Made by a program: the position numbers and the translations under genes. A stretch of DNA of 38,709 nt from Oppiella nova (Eukaryota; Arthropoda; Arachnida; Sarcoptiformes; Oppiidae). The stretch is from contig CAJPVJ010000117.1 in NCBI GenBank assembly GCA_905397405.1, positions 1 to 38,709 on the forward strand, given 5' to 3'. Numbering within the stretch: position 1 is the first letter of the stretch; each line of letters begins with the position of its first letter. Below, piece by piece: positions 10,636 to 22,296 of this stretch. The notes beneath the pieces were generated by a model that did no database searches, was not told where the DNA came from, and was given only the letters and a program-made list of their open reading frames with translations.

Positions 10636-13561
10636 TCATTCTCTTTTGTTGACTTTCCAGAGAAGGACGACATAAGTGATGACTCGCATGACAATGAAGA
10701 ATACGGTCAGTATAATGGAGTTCCAAATGAGACTCTCATCGCTCACTTCAAACTGAGACATTACTATCGACTGGTAGTCTTCTTCAGTATTGGAGCCGAA
10801 CTGTCCGCTCAGGTTATCCAAAAGGGTTTGAATGAAATTTTCTTTATTTCCCTCTCCATCAGCACCGGTATCAGAATTGGGGGCCAATATTTGCGTCAAG
10901 TAGTCTAACCATTCAGGCTTAGTGTTGGTGAGATTAGCTAAACTGGGATCCCATTGGCATCGGTCGTAGCCATAGAGGACGGCTATGTATGCCTCGAAAG
11001 AATATCTCAAGTATGAGATGTAAGTGAGGGGTCGGAAATAGGCCGGAATGGTAGAGATCCTGACGAAGAATCCGGCGAAAAGCATAAGAGGAATGCAAGT
11101 AATGGGTCCTAAAAATACAGCAGCGCTCGCGTCCTCCATAAATATAGCACCGATTAGGAGGCCTTGACTTTGGGCTATCAGTGCGATTGCGATCGATATG
11201 ATCGAAAAGCCAGTGAACCTAACGTACGAGTGGTCCTGTCCTGTCATGTAATAACTTATTGTCGTGAAAGTCGTCGGAAATATAAACTAAAGGAGTAAAC
11301 ATTTAAATCATTATAACCATTAATGTATATATTTGAAGTTCCAGATTATTAATTATATTATATTAGTAACTTAATAATATTTTGTCTGAAATGACTATAT
11401 TTGTAATTATTTCTAAATTAATGTGTATGTGTCAACTTGTCACTGGCAAGAATATAAGACTAACATGAAATGTTTGCTTGCTTAAGTTAGCTTGCTATAC
11501 AGTATACAGTACTTTGTAAATATGATAAAAATAAATGACAAGTGAGTTGAGTCTAAAACGAATATAAGAGATCTAGAGATCTATTGATATTTGTGACCAA
11601 AACATACCAATAGAAGAATATAATTACAAAAGAAATAAGTCTAAGTACTGTACTTGAAAGGGCATATCTGCCAATGTCTTAGCCAGGTAGTATGTGGCAC
11701 AACTGTACCAACCGTTAGTCCTTTCCTTGCGAAACACTTGCATATCCATAGGGAATGTCATAATGGTTGGCATCATTGCCCCAAACATGATAAACATAAG
11801 CGTAAAGAAAACAAAGGCCACGTTTTCGGTGATAGTAATGGTCTCCTTCTCATACTTCTCGCGGAATTCCGCGAAGTGTTCCAAATCATTGAGTGGAGAC
11901 ACTTGTGGAGGACAACCACCCGGTTGTCCGATAGCGTCTCCATAGAGAAGGCCAATGAAGACCGCAGTAATCAAATGCGAGACAAACCTTAATGATGTCA
12001 ACATTGGGTCCCGAAGAATGACTAGAAGTGAACGATAAAACAAAAGCCAAGTGTGAAGGACTACCGGATAGGACTGAGTCTGTGATATCTGAGCTAATGT
12101 CAGACTTTTGGGTCCAGTAATAGCAGGGATGAGAGAGTCGGCCTGTTTTTTCTGTGCCGCCAGTTTAACAATGCCTTCGTGTCCGTACTCTCCAGAAGCA
12201 ACTTCTGCTATAAAATCTGCCGGATTGTGGAATTGGGGACAATTGAGGCCAACATTTGCCAATTGCGGAATCAGTTCCGTAGGCGAGCCCTGAAATATGC
12301 ACTGACCGTCAAATGATATGACATACACGTGATGAAACAGATTGAACACCCGGGCCGATGGCTGATGTATTGTGGCCACCACTGCGATCGGGTTCTTCGA
12401 CTGCATTTGTTGTGTCAAGTCTTGCATTACAGACACAGTTTGATAGCACGCAGAGCTGTCCAAACCAGAAGTCGGTTCATCGAGTATTAAGATATTGGGT
12501 CTAATGATAGATAATATAATAATGGCAACAATTAAAACAATTATTAATTGCAATTATTTGTGAATAACTTTGAAATCAATTCCAATGCAATTGAAAGTCG
12601 TTTGCGTTGTCCACCGGAACAGTTGCCACTCTTGGTGTCAGCGCACACTTCAAGTCCTAACTGTTTGATCACATGTCTGGCCAGCATATCATGATATGAA
12701 GACGAATCTTTGCTTTCATTTTCCGCATAATTCTCTTCAACCACCACTTCTTCCAAGTCTTTATTTTCGATGTGTTTATAATTTTTGAGTTTTGATGCAA
12801 AAAGAAGTGCCTCTTTCACAGTCAACTGATTTAATGGAATATACAAAAGTGATATCACATTAACGAATGCTCACTGTAAGAATAATAACCTAGGTCCTAG
12901 GTACTGACTCAGGTTTAATATTCACTTTTCAAGTAATAAGAAATCCTAATGACTACATTCATTAAACCTTAACATAAATATCAACACTATACAATTAAAA
13001 TCTGAATGATTTAAATATAATCTTAAAATTCTGATTATACATGTACTGCATAAACTGAACTGGTACATTATATGAATGACCACTACTTGCCTGATTCAAC
13101 AAATTATCGTTTTGTGCAATCAATCCTATTTTAATACGACTGCTGCCAGTGATGCGGACGTCACCCGTGAGTCCTTTCTTTCGAAATCCTGAAACACACT
13201 CCAAAAGCGTTGACTTCCCGGCGCCCGACGGACCCATAATAGCCGTTAGATTTCCGCTCCGAAAATGTCCCGAAAGACCCTTCAGAATGGTTCGACTCTT
13301 ATTGTCTTTGCGGAAAGTGTTGAGCAAAGGATTCTTCTGCACAGTATAGACGAGGTTACGCCACGAAACCTCTATAGTGTTACCATTTGACACCCGTTCC
13401 CCATTCATATTCCCATTCCCATTCATATTGCTCTTTGTGTTTAAATTAGTCAATGAATTCACATTCAATTCATTTGCATTTAACTCTTGATATGAGTTAT
13501 GGTTTGCCATCCTTTCGGACGACTGAATCGATTCTATTCGCACAGAATTCGAGTCATTCAT
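10636..13561 (-). CDS. ABCG-subfamily half-transporter (ABCG1/ABCG4-like)
   Basis: Membrane ATP-driven exporter of the White/ABCG1 type, a half-size protein that works as a dimer, usually on lipids or sterols. Exons are 13091-13561, 12569-12825, 11654-12500 and 10636-11286, closing exactly to 741 aa. The nucleotide-binding domain is N-terminal: Walker A GPSGAGKST (110-118), Q-loop Gln150, signature CSGGQRKR (226-233), Walker B ILILDEP (246-252) with TSGLDSS, and the switch His in ATIHQP. Six hydrophobic segments follow, plus the usual extracellular loop. The first 60 residues are Asn-rich. The first intron has a GC-AG boundary (CAG|GCAAGT). Substrate cannot be told from sequence. ABCG1/ABCG4/E23 is the closest group by eye. 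Confidence 0.92.
11287..11653 (-). other. Third intron of the ABCG gene
   Basis: 367 AT-rich bases between ADMPFQ and FIFPTT. GT donor at 11653-11652 and AG acceptor at 11288-11287 on the minus strand. It is longer than most introns here. Nothing else is seen in it. Confidence 0.8.
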
Positions 13562-14704
13562 TGCTTTTCAAATGAGTTCTAATAGTTTTAATGCATTTAT
13601 CAAATAATATTTCAAAACTCAATATTTTTAAAACAAATAAAAAATTTTCTGAGAACTGTTTTGAACTTCAAATTATAATAATACATATAATTATTATAAT
13701 TTTTAAAATGATTTTTTCTTATACCAGTATGAATTCATTTCAATGTCAAACATAGGCTTTCGTGCCAAGCATTGTGGTATTGCGGTATAGTACTCACAAT
13801 GCAAATACAATTATTACCTGTACAGTATATTTATCTAAAATAAAAACTTATTTTCAGATAAATAATTAGAATTCTATAGAAAAATAATTTAATGGTATTT
13901 CTTGATTTTATTCGACTTAAGCATGAAATGTATCGTTAAGGTTATCATCAAATCAATAGATATATACTGTGGCACAACACATACAGCATATTAGTGTGCA
14001 GTATTGTACAGTATATTCCAAAATACAGAATACATTTCAAAAATAATTGCACTTCAATAATAAATTAAATTTTCATATACTTATAATAAATGGTTTTGAA
14101 AAATATTGATTTAACAATAATTCAAATAAAACATTATTATATTCTAAAATAATCTTAAATTTGTCTACATTTAACAAATAAGATATTGATTTAAGATTTT
14201 ATAATTTATAAATGCGGTATTAATACTGTGCAGTACAATACTGTAATAGCATTATACATAATGTCATCGAGTTTTTAATAATTATTTATACCGTAAGTGA
14301 TGTCTAATATTACAGTCACTGTAATACAATGATTAATAAAAGTTACAATAAATGCTAGATTTACAGATATTATTACCGTATATTATCTGTATGTACGGTA
14401 TGTATGATTAAACCTTATTACTGAAGTAATCAATCTTTTGAGACCCGGATTCAATCCGACATTTTAGGCCTCAATCCGAACCTAAATAAATAGTCCACTT
14501 TTTCGCGTGGCTTTAGGGTCTCACCCGGATATTGACATTAAGATTCATAGCTACAATATACTGTACAGTACTGTAGACTACAGTATACATCTCAACATTT
14601 TACAAACTTTTTCTACCGGTATATACAAATAAGATATATTTTTATTTTTCTTAACGTATATAAAATTATTATAAATAAAAACAACAATTTAAAAATAAAT
14701 TAAA
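13562..14704. other. AT-rich spacer between ABCG and VIPAS39
   Basis: No gene supported. It contains the ABCG 5' flank and the VIPAS39 3' flank, including an AATAAA on the minus strand (14643-14648). A GC-shifted island at about 14436-14530 holds two gggtctcacccgga or gagacccgga motifs and two caatccga motifs, and may be a degraded repeat. Confidence 0.5.
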
Positions 14705-16321
14705 TTAATTGCCTGAACCTATAGATAAGAGAGCATTTTGAACATAAAGATAATATTTTGAATTTAACTCAAATTTAGTTGAGATTTCTTCTAATTTTTT
14801 CCGATCTCTTGCTTTAATTAAAGGCTAAAAACAAATATGATATCAATTAAAGAGTTTCAAATAAAATAAAGTATAAACGCATACATCAATCGCTAATTCC
14901 AAATGCTTCATCTCTTTGGCTAAATTGAATTTAGTGTCCAAGTTATCGATAGTCTGTAGATATTTGTTCAACACCTCCAGTGGGGCCCCATTTCTGTGTA
15001 ATAATAACACCACTTTGTCGAACCCAATACAACATTTGAGGCGTTTGTTACCTAACCATGACTTGAATCCACAACAATAATTATTACTATATTATCACCG
15101 TAATACCAATACTATGGTATATATTACAGTATATACTATATAGTATACAATGGTATTGAATGGCAAATCTTACTTTGTATTCAAAGAGAGTATCGATTTG
15201 AAGCCATTGGCGAGTTTGAGCCAAAGCTGAGAGAGCGGTCCAAACAAATTGTTGATCACTTAAGTAAAAGGCTTTGCAAATAGCTTTAGGACTCGCCAAA
15301 TGATTTTCAGACAAACAGTAGTGAAATAGACAGCAATAGTATAGTGTGGAAAGGACTGGTAAATCAATTAAAGGCGTTCTCTGGGTTTGTGTGAAGAGTT
15401 GGTTGTGTCCCTCCCGTTCCTGTCGCCGGTCGTCACTCTCAATGGGCAACTGTAGCTCCAGAAGTGAGATCTGCTCTGAAATATAGTTATTCCAAAAAAT
15501 ACAATCATTGCCTCCACTTGTGAAATGGTTTCGCAAACAACTCTTCAAATTATGCACTTTTGTGTCAATGTCTCGACAGGCGATGGCCTGAGAGTATGCA
15601 GTGATAGCCGCTTCTTCGTGGCGGCCCAACATCGACAGTGTGTCCACCAATTCAGTCATTCTTTTGTTTTGCCGCAAATAAAAGAGATAGTGATCTGCGG
15701 CTAAACTCCTGCGGCTTAACTCATAATTAAATATCGAGTCCTTCGTTGTCCTCTTGAGATGCAATACCACACTAATGATGGCATTGCCTTCGTTTGTGTG
15801 CAGCGCTGTGTCCAAGAGTTCCAGTTTGTCTTCTTTGCCTTTATATTCATGCAAATCAATGTCAATCCCTTTGGACAACGAATTGATGACATGTTGTGGC
15901 GACCGTTTGCTCCCAACACTTGTCTCTTGGCTTTTCATGTGTTGTAAGCACTCGTCGATCTGCGCGGAGACCACACTTTCGGCCAGTCCTTCATCTGCCA
16001 ACACAATAGCCATTCATTATCTGCTGCAGACATCACCAACAATGCCAAACATACCTAAACTCTGGGCCACACGTGCACCACTTGAAGCACTTCCACTTAG
16101 ACCTAACACTTCATCGATGGTGGCCTCACTTGATTCGCTGCCAACTACGCTACTGGACTCCTGAGGTGATCAGTGATCACAAATCAAGCAATCAATACAC
16201 ATTGAGTGACAATCACATCAACACATACTACAAGAGTTTGGTCATCGAAATCAAAGCGATAAGCCTTGGTTTGGGTCCAGTAGTCTTCATCCACATCATT
16301 GCTGATCCTATAAGTGGTCAT
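14705..16321 (-). CDS. VIPAS39: VIPAS39 (SPE-39, Vps16B) endosomal tethering protein
   Basis: Partner of VPS33B in the CHEVI complex, needed for late endosome/lysosome and secretory organelle traffic. Exons are 16229-16321, 16055-16160, 15174-15994, 14885-15061 and 14705-14824, closing exactly to 438 aa (human 493). The start MTTYRISNDVDEDYWTQTKA matches the family's N-terminal DEEYWxxxKFKxFxFDD. The body has KLELLDTALHTNEGNAIISV, LKRTTKDSIF, LSTLYYCCLFHYCLSE and a tail with SWLGNKR, APLEVLNKYLQTID and LAKEMK, all clear Vps16-C/SPE-39 signatures. The first donor could also lie three bases earlier (16232). It is head-to-head with the SNARE gene VTI1B, 965 bases away. Confidence 0.92.
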
Positions 16322-17286
16322 CAGATGTGTTGATAAGCATATGATAGCATTGATAGCATTGATAGTGTCAATGAATACCAGTTAGAGTTGTTCGTCATGT
16401 TGAGCACCGGGTCATCAATGGCTCAAACAGGTGTCAATGCAATTTGGTTACAGTTAGTGTTACTATTTCATACTGTAGTGTTATCGAATAAATTGGTGTT
16501 AAATGTAGTGTACTGTCTCAAATAAATATACTGTACGCCACACAACAACAACAAACTGACATATGCTGTAAATACTGCACACGTGACCACACATACACCC
16601 ACTGCCACACCACTAAACACATTGATTGACTGTCAATTTGACAGTCATTTACTTAACTACTTACATGTATTACTGGTGTAATGACTAGTCTATTGAATAC
16701 TACTGTACAGTATACAACTATTTTATTTCTAAAAATAAGTTTTAATTGACAGTGAATATAAATATTGACTTGGATATTACAGTTATACAGTAATAATACT
16801 GTACTGTATTATATTATAACGTAATACAGTTACCTTGGACATAGAGATTACAATAGTAAGATTATAATTAAAATAGTAATTATAATAGTAATCAGTGGTT
16901 AATGTATACAGTATTTTAGAAAAACACTAATACAGTAGTCTCACTCTGACTCACTTGTCAATACAGTTTCATACGATTGATGCCATTAATGAGTGATTGA
17001 GTATTGTTTGTATTGAGTATCAAATTAGTGAATGTATTGCTATTCATATTGAATATTGATTACTGTTATTGTAAATGACTGCCAGTACTGTCAGTCAATT
17101 CAATTGAATTACCATTTGTAATCATATGTAAAATAGAGTATATCATAACTTACATAACTATATGTGTCATATGATATGATACTACAACTATAGTATAGTA
17201 TACAATCATATAGTGATACACAAGTGATATATTGAATGAATAGAGTTGACGGTCACTGAAGAGATTGATCCGAAAGGAAAGGAGGG
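16322..17286. other. Divergent spacer of VIPAS39 and VTI1B
   Basis: 965 bases with no coding signal. It must contain both promoters. It is rich in TACTGTA/TACAGTA palindromes, and a short dyad (ttgactgtcaatttgacagtca) lies near 16626-16650, split here only by its own symmetry centre. Confidence 0.55.
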
Positions 17287-17934
17287 ATGAGTTCATCGAA
17301 ACGCTTCGAAGACCTCAAAGACGAGTTGAGTTCAGTTGAGGAGAGGATTAGAGTTCAAGGAAGACATCAACTAAGTATGTATTATATTGAGTGACTGTTT
17401 TGTGGTGACTGTACCCTCGATGACACAACAGATGAGTGGACACTGAACCGGATGTGCAGTGAAGGCGATGCCATAGTGGAGCTCATGAGACGGGAAGTGG
17501 AATCGACACCAACTGTGGTTCAGAAGGAAATGCACTGCAATTGGAGTGAAGTGTCGAAGAGTTGGAATGCATTCAAAGGCGATGTGCGGAACAGGTGTGC
17601 GAGCGATGAGACGTTGACCACCGATGACAACCTGAGGCGAGGCATTGGTATTATAGAGCGAACTAATGATAGCGTATTGAGGGCTCAAATGGTTTCCCGA
17701 GAGAGTGAGTCCATCGGACACGAAGTGATCTCAGAACTGACTGAACAAAGAGAATCACTTGTGAGGACTCGCGACCGACTCGACGGAACCAATGATGACC
17801 TCAAGAAGACTAGAGTTTTGTTGAGATCCATAAATAGACGCCTTCTGACCAACAAATGTTTGCTAATATTTATTGTCATAATTGAAGTGTTCATTCTTCT
17901 AATTATAGTTTACTATCGATTCATTAAAAAGTAA
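17287..17934 (+). CDS. VTI1B: VTI1B-type Qb-SNARE
   Basis: SNARE for late endosome/lysosome and TGN membrane fusion. Exons are 17287-17374 and 17432-17934 (phase 1), giving 196 aa. Residues 1-30 (MSSSKRFEDLKDELSSVEER) start the N-terminal helical bundle. The SNARE motif covers about 110-170 (ERTNDSVLRAQMVSRESESI, then ELTEQRESLVRTRDRL and LRSINRRLLTNK), closely paralleling human VTI1B. A C-terminal membrane anchor (about 172-192, CLLIFIVIIEVFILLIIVYY) ends in RFIKK. VTI1B rather than VTI1A is favoured by the TEQRESLVRTRDRL and LRSINR stretches. It has an AATAAA at 17983, and its 3' end overlaps closely with the convergent FGF-like gene (57 bases between stops). Confidence 0.9.
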
Positions 17935-17982
17935 CACAACTTTGTTCGAGTATTTCCTAAAACACTAAAATGACTAATTTCT

Positions 17983-17988
17983 AATAAA
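17983..17988 (+). terminator. AATAAA polyadenylation signal of VTI1B
   Basis: A canonical hexamer 48 bases after the stop. Cleavage just beyond it would put the VTI1B 3' UTR antisense to the end of the FGF-like coding region. Confidence 0.5.
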
Positions 17989-17991
17989 TAT

Positions 17992-18591
17992 TTACAAGTT
18001 TGCGAGCATTTGATTGATTGCATAGAACTGTGAATCGCGATCATTGCGGTCACTATTGAGACGACAGGCAAATACTCGAGACTTGCGGTCAACACATATA
18101 TAATTATGCCATCGAAGCGATCGAAACCGATAATAGGCTGCCCTATGGGGCGGCAAAGGCTCCATAACCCATGCACACTGTCGGGTGCGAGTCTTTGATC
18201 TAAGTCTCAAGTGTTTACCGTCTTTGGTCATACAAATGAGTTGATACGCCCCTATAGAGGGCTGGGATGTGGTGGTAGTGGTGTTGGTGATGAGTTGAAC
18301 TAAACGCGTCCTCTTATCTAAACGCTTAAATGATACCAATTTTGCACTCATTGTACCACAACTTAAATGTTTAGACACTATGAGTTGGTTGTTGCCTAAC
18401 ACGCAAAGTAGGCCATTGTGTCGACTCATTATGGCATTGGACTGTAATTCGGGTGCTTTGACTGCAAAACGCAAACCAATTGCAAAGACATGGGTTATTG
18501 AATAAGTTTGACAAATACCTGATAGTAAATGCAATGAATCGTTCAATTGAATCAAAATGATTATAATTATCATTATTATTACTTGAAACAT
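17992..18591 (-). CDS. FGF-like secreted beta-trefoil factor
   Basis: 199 codons from 18591. The N-terminus (MFQVIIMIIIIILIQ) looks like a signal peptide. The C-terminal half follows the fibroblast growth factor core: ICMTKDGKHL for the family's YLxMNKxGKL, then QCAWVMEP for ECxFxE, then AYYRFRSLRWHNYICVDRKS for YNxYxS...WYVGLNxxG, and a basic tail. Heparin-binding-type Arg/Lys are plentiful. The N-terminal trefoil strands are weak, and a Thr run interrupts one loop. A GT-AG segment of 57 bases (18462-18518) could be an intron. It keeps the frame open and its removal would take out GICQTYSITHVFAIGLRFA, giving 180 aa. The gene is unusual enough that another beta-trefoil family remains possible. 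Confidence 0.6.
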   Translation of the reverse strand: MFQVIIMIIIIILIQLNDSLHLLSGICQTYSITHVFAIGLRFAVKAPELQSNAIMSRHNGLLCVLGNNQLIVSKHLSCGTMSAKLVSFKRLDKRTRLVQLITNTTTTTSQPSIGAYQLICMTKDGKHLRLRSKTRTRQCAWVMEPLPPHRAAYYRFRSLRWHNYICVDRKSRVFACRLNSDRNDRDSQFYAINQMLANL

Positions 18592-18644
18592 ATTTTTTCA
18601 CACAAACATTTTTGAGCAATGCTTTAGAAAATCTTACACTTTAA

Positions 18645-18912
18645 ATGAGATTATTGTTAAAATTGATTTTTATTACTGCACTATGCGTTCAAAAGGCAAT
18701 TGGAGATGAAATTCAATTCAGTGCTATTAGTGGTAAGACTGGAGCCAAACGTGCATTGTTTTGATGAATACATGAATGATATATGAGATGACGAGCTATC
18801 AATTACTGGGTCCACGCGCTCCACAGCAGTGCGGCGTCGACTGTCGACTCGCGTATCAAATGAACAACTGCTGCATCAGATTGTGTTTAATCTTTCCACA
18901 CATTTCTACTGA
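18645..18912 (+). CDS. Possible small secreted peptide
   Basis: Exon 1 (18645-18732) starts MRLLLKLIFITALCVQKAIG, a typical signal peptide, and ends at a strong GTAAGA donor in phase 1. Joining to an AG at 18786-18787 gives a 70-residue product whose mature part contains the basic site AVRRRLSTRVSNEQ, like a prohormone. The acceptor is poor. A second AG at 18794-18795 gives a shorter product. A cysteine-rich frame, PQQCGVDCRLAYQMNNCCIR, is open downstream but cannot be reached in phase from this donor. I do not recognise a family. The start lies 53 bases from that of the FGF-like gene, on the opposite strand. Confidence 0.3.
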
Positions 18913-18977
18913 TTTGTTTGGTCTGATGGGAGAGAACCTAACAGTTATTCAATGATTCCAGTTATTCGAGTCACCAA

Positions 18978-21673
18978 TCAATACCTGTTCATAAATGCTC
19001 GCAAGACCTGCTTTTGTTGGCCACTCAGGTGTCCGAGAGAGTGGGTTAGTGCGGACAACGGACCCCTCAGGTCATCGACAGTCTTATAGACTCCGGTCTC
19101 GTCTTTCAAAAGTCCCAAATAGATTAGCAGTGCGTTCATAGCTATGAATTCATTTGGATCGCTACGGATCGCACTTTTTAGATACACTTCTAATAAATGA
19201 TGACAAAGGCTTTGTATAGACTTTTGCTTCAATAATTCAACCCTTTCATTCGATAGTTACCGCTTTCTACCAAAGCCTCGTCTCTAAGTCTGGCCGTCTG
19301 GCTATCGAATCCATCGACAGATATTTGGACAAAATGAGAGCACAACTCATTAATATCCGTCGATTCCTATTCAATCATTTCAAAACACATACATATATTA
19401 AATCAAACTCTTATTATTATTATTGTTGCAGTATTTCAATCAAACAATCATCAAATGTATTCAGTTATGTGATTATAGTTATACTGTAATAGTTGTCACA
19501 TTCGTGTCAAAGACATACATTTTCTATTTTTTTGCTCAATTCCTCAATAAGAGTGTCCGAATTGTGTGTCTTTAGCGAAGTATTGGCCACTTCTTCATTC
19601 GAATCCTTGTCTTCATCTTCTTCTTCCACATCAGAGCCCTCGTCATTGCTATCAATGTTTCAATCGTTATAATAATAATCAATATTTAATTAAAACTAAA
19701 TATCTGTTCAGTTCAGTGCAGTACACCCTAACTTTGACTTGCAATTTATTCTACTGGTTAATCAAAGATTGTACTCTTATATTATGATCAGTACTGTATA
19801 GTATAATATAAGAGATTTTTTAGAAAAGACAATGAAGAAGTCAACAAAATTCTGCCTTGTTCATTTTAATAATTTTTAAAATAATAAAAAATTAACAAAT
19901 TGAAACTTAAATATCTCAACAATGAATTTCAATTATATATGAATCTCATTTTGTTCTAATGGATTTTTAAAATACAGTACCGGTACTAAAAATAATCGGC
20001 GCCAACACAAATTGACTATTGCACCAAACAATCTAAAAAATGTAATATACTGTACTAATACTGGTATTTCATTTTCAATTGTTTCACACCTTTTTATATA
20101 ATTTACAGTATATACTGTATATGTATATCTGTTTAATTAAATTGCATACTGTAGACATATACCGGTAATACTTATTCTTGGAATAGAATGCTTGGTGTAT
20201 AAATTATTAACAATGTTGGTGCAAGCACATCACATTTTAGAATATTCAAATATTGAAAGATCATTCTAAAAAAACAGTTGAAGTTACCAGTATGAATTGA
20301 GGCATAACTTGCTAAATTCATATACAGTATGCTTATTTCATTGCGGTCTCTTTACACAATGATCACAAGTGAATGTCAACATATTCTACGGTACATACAG
20401 TCTTTGTCTCAAAAATCAATGTTTTAAAAATGGCTCAATTCTCACATTGTATGAGATATTTAGATGACTAACCGATATTTTGGTTAACAATTTACATGAC
20501 ATTCATAAAAGAGTGGTATTAATATGATAATTGTTTAAATAGTATGATAGTATTGAACAGTGAATAGAGTACCTGATGTTGAGATCGATTTGTTGTGTCA
20601 AAGCATCCAATAGGGTCTCGACTCCAGTCTCACCGAAATTATTATCATTCAATTCAAGTCTCAATTTGACGTCCGATTCATTACTTTGAGCCAACATTTG
20701 GCTACAAGTGATGAGCGCCTCAATTGCCTTCTGACCGGTGATCTCATTACCACTTAAGACGATCTCTTTGATACGTGTTGTGCCGGATGTTTGGATCACG
20801 TGTTGGATGGCCTCACAGATGGCAATAGAACCGGCACTCTTGAGCAGACAATCCCCCAAATTAATGCTTTCTATGGACTTCAAGTTGCGAAGAGCCGATG
20901 CTATCGCTTTGGATTCACTCTTCAGATTATTGTCGTTAAGGTTCACATTCTTGAGACCTTTGTTAGCATCGAGTGCTCGACAAATAGCTTCAATGCCGGT
21001 GCTGTGAATGCCGTTTTGTGGCATTTCTAAGGTCTCCAGAGTTTTCAATCTGTCATTCAATAAAACTTATGTAAAGACAATGCAAATCAAATCAAATCAC
21101 AATTCAATACTCAGTCAAAGCGTTTCCAATGGCTTGAGAGCCCAAGATCTCCAACCGATTTCTGCCACAAACCAAAGTCTTCAAACTCTTGAGACGAACC
21201 AATCCTTTGGCTAATATCTGTCCGCCGCCCACACCTAACCCACAGTTATTTAGTCTCAATGTCTTGAGTGTCTCACAACTATGGCTTTCAAGGAATGGCA
21301 GCAGCGAAGGCATGCCTACCGGCCCAATGGCATTGTCGCTCAGGTCCAGAGTGTCCAGTTTGGCGCCACTTAGCATCAACCCAGACGTCATATACAGCAG
21401 CACTTCCGGGATCTCACTCTTGAGGCGACCGGTGAACAGGTTATTAAATAAGACGTTCTCCACAAATGGCTGACTCTCCAGACTCTTTGCCAGCTCTTTG
21501 GCCGCTTCGACGCCCAGAGTGTTGCCCTCCAGACACAGAGTCACCATTCGTTCACATCCTTCCACGGCCTCCACAATGCAGAGCACGTCCGACACAGAGT
21601 CCAACCGCAACATACGGCCCGCAAACGACACCACCGTCTCATCACCACAACTGTCCACAGATGTCATCATCAA
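18978..21673 (-). CDS. RANGAP1: RanGAP1, Ran GTPase-activating protein
   Basis: Stimulates GTP hydrolysis by Ran on the cytoplasmic side of nuclear pores, keeping the gradient that drives nuclear transport. Exons are 21111-21673, 20573-21049, 19519-19648, 19271-19366 and 18978-19226, closing exactly to 504 aa (human 587). Residues 1-345 are leucine-rich repeats of the RNI type, with LEGNTLGVEAAKELAKSL, the conserved LFTGRLKSEIPEVL segment (catalytic Arg region) and LRLNNCGLGVGGG. An acidic stretch follows (EGSDVEEEDEDKD), then a RanGAP1 C-terminal helical domain (LRDEALQKSIQSL, LLIYLGLLKDETGVYKTVDD, GPLSALTHSLG). The last intron is only 44 bases. Head-to-head with TBK1. Confidence 0.93.
19649..20572 (-). 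other. Second intron of RanGAP1
   Basis: At 924 bases it is by far the longest intron of this gene. It separates the leucine-rich repeats from the acidic stretch. It is AT-rich with several tacagtat and accggta words. No exon or RNA gene is seen in it. Confidence 0.75.
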
Positions 21674-22296
21674 AGTCTAGGTCTGTCTGTCTGTCCACAG
21701 CAGATATAATGGTATTAATAGTGAAGTCTGTGTATCACTCAAACCTCTTAAACCACAACCAAATCAATGAGTGCTTTAATACCTGACAGGAGTCACAGCA
21801 CAGGCTATTATATGAATGAGTCAATGAGTCACGTGTTTGTATTGTATTCAAATACAGTATAGCATACTTACAATATGCACATGTACTGTATTACTGTAAT
21901 ACATTCAAATATTCTTACTACTGTACTGTACTGTAGTATGATAGTGCTGTAGTATTACTACTCTAACAATTACCGGAAAATTAGTCTTACTGTAAAATGT
22001 TTTTATTACTAAAGTCGTGACAGATGATCAAGATACACTTTCATACATACACTGTATGAAATAGGCATTGAGTAATTATAATACTTTCATACTGTACTGT
22101 ATTGACAGTAAATAATATTTGGCTCACTATAGGGCAGTGGTTGTACTGAACGGGTGCACACTCTGGGCTTACGTCACAGTGAACTGTAAGGCACTGTAAG
22201 AGCAATACAATAACAATACAGTAATACAGTGGATGTGATTGACAACAATGTCTTCATGTATAGAGTGGTGACAACCGGACACGAGTCACACAAACC
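21674..22296. promoter_or_regulatory. Divergent promoter region of RanGAP1 and TBK1
   Basis: 623 bases between two start codons on opposite strands. Dense in TACTGTA/TACAGTA words (21850-22110). No coding sequence. Exact promoter elements cannot be assigned. Confidence 0.5.

Noticed and set aside
14436-14530. tRNA-like or SINE-like sequence (gattcaatcc resembles a B box)
   Set aside because: No A box, acceptor stem or cloverleaf could be drawn. It is left as a possible degraded repeat.
18806-18955. Cysteine-rich frame ending in GENLTVIQ as the mature part of the small secreted peptide
   Set aside because: No acceptor places it in phase with the signal-peptide exon. Kept only as a remark.
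19227-19270. Frameshift in RanGAP1
   Set aside because: A 44-base GT-AG intron restores the frame exactly and gives the right spacing to conserved residues, so no mutation need be invoked.
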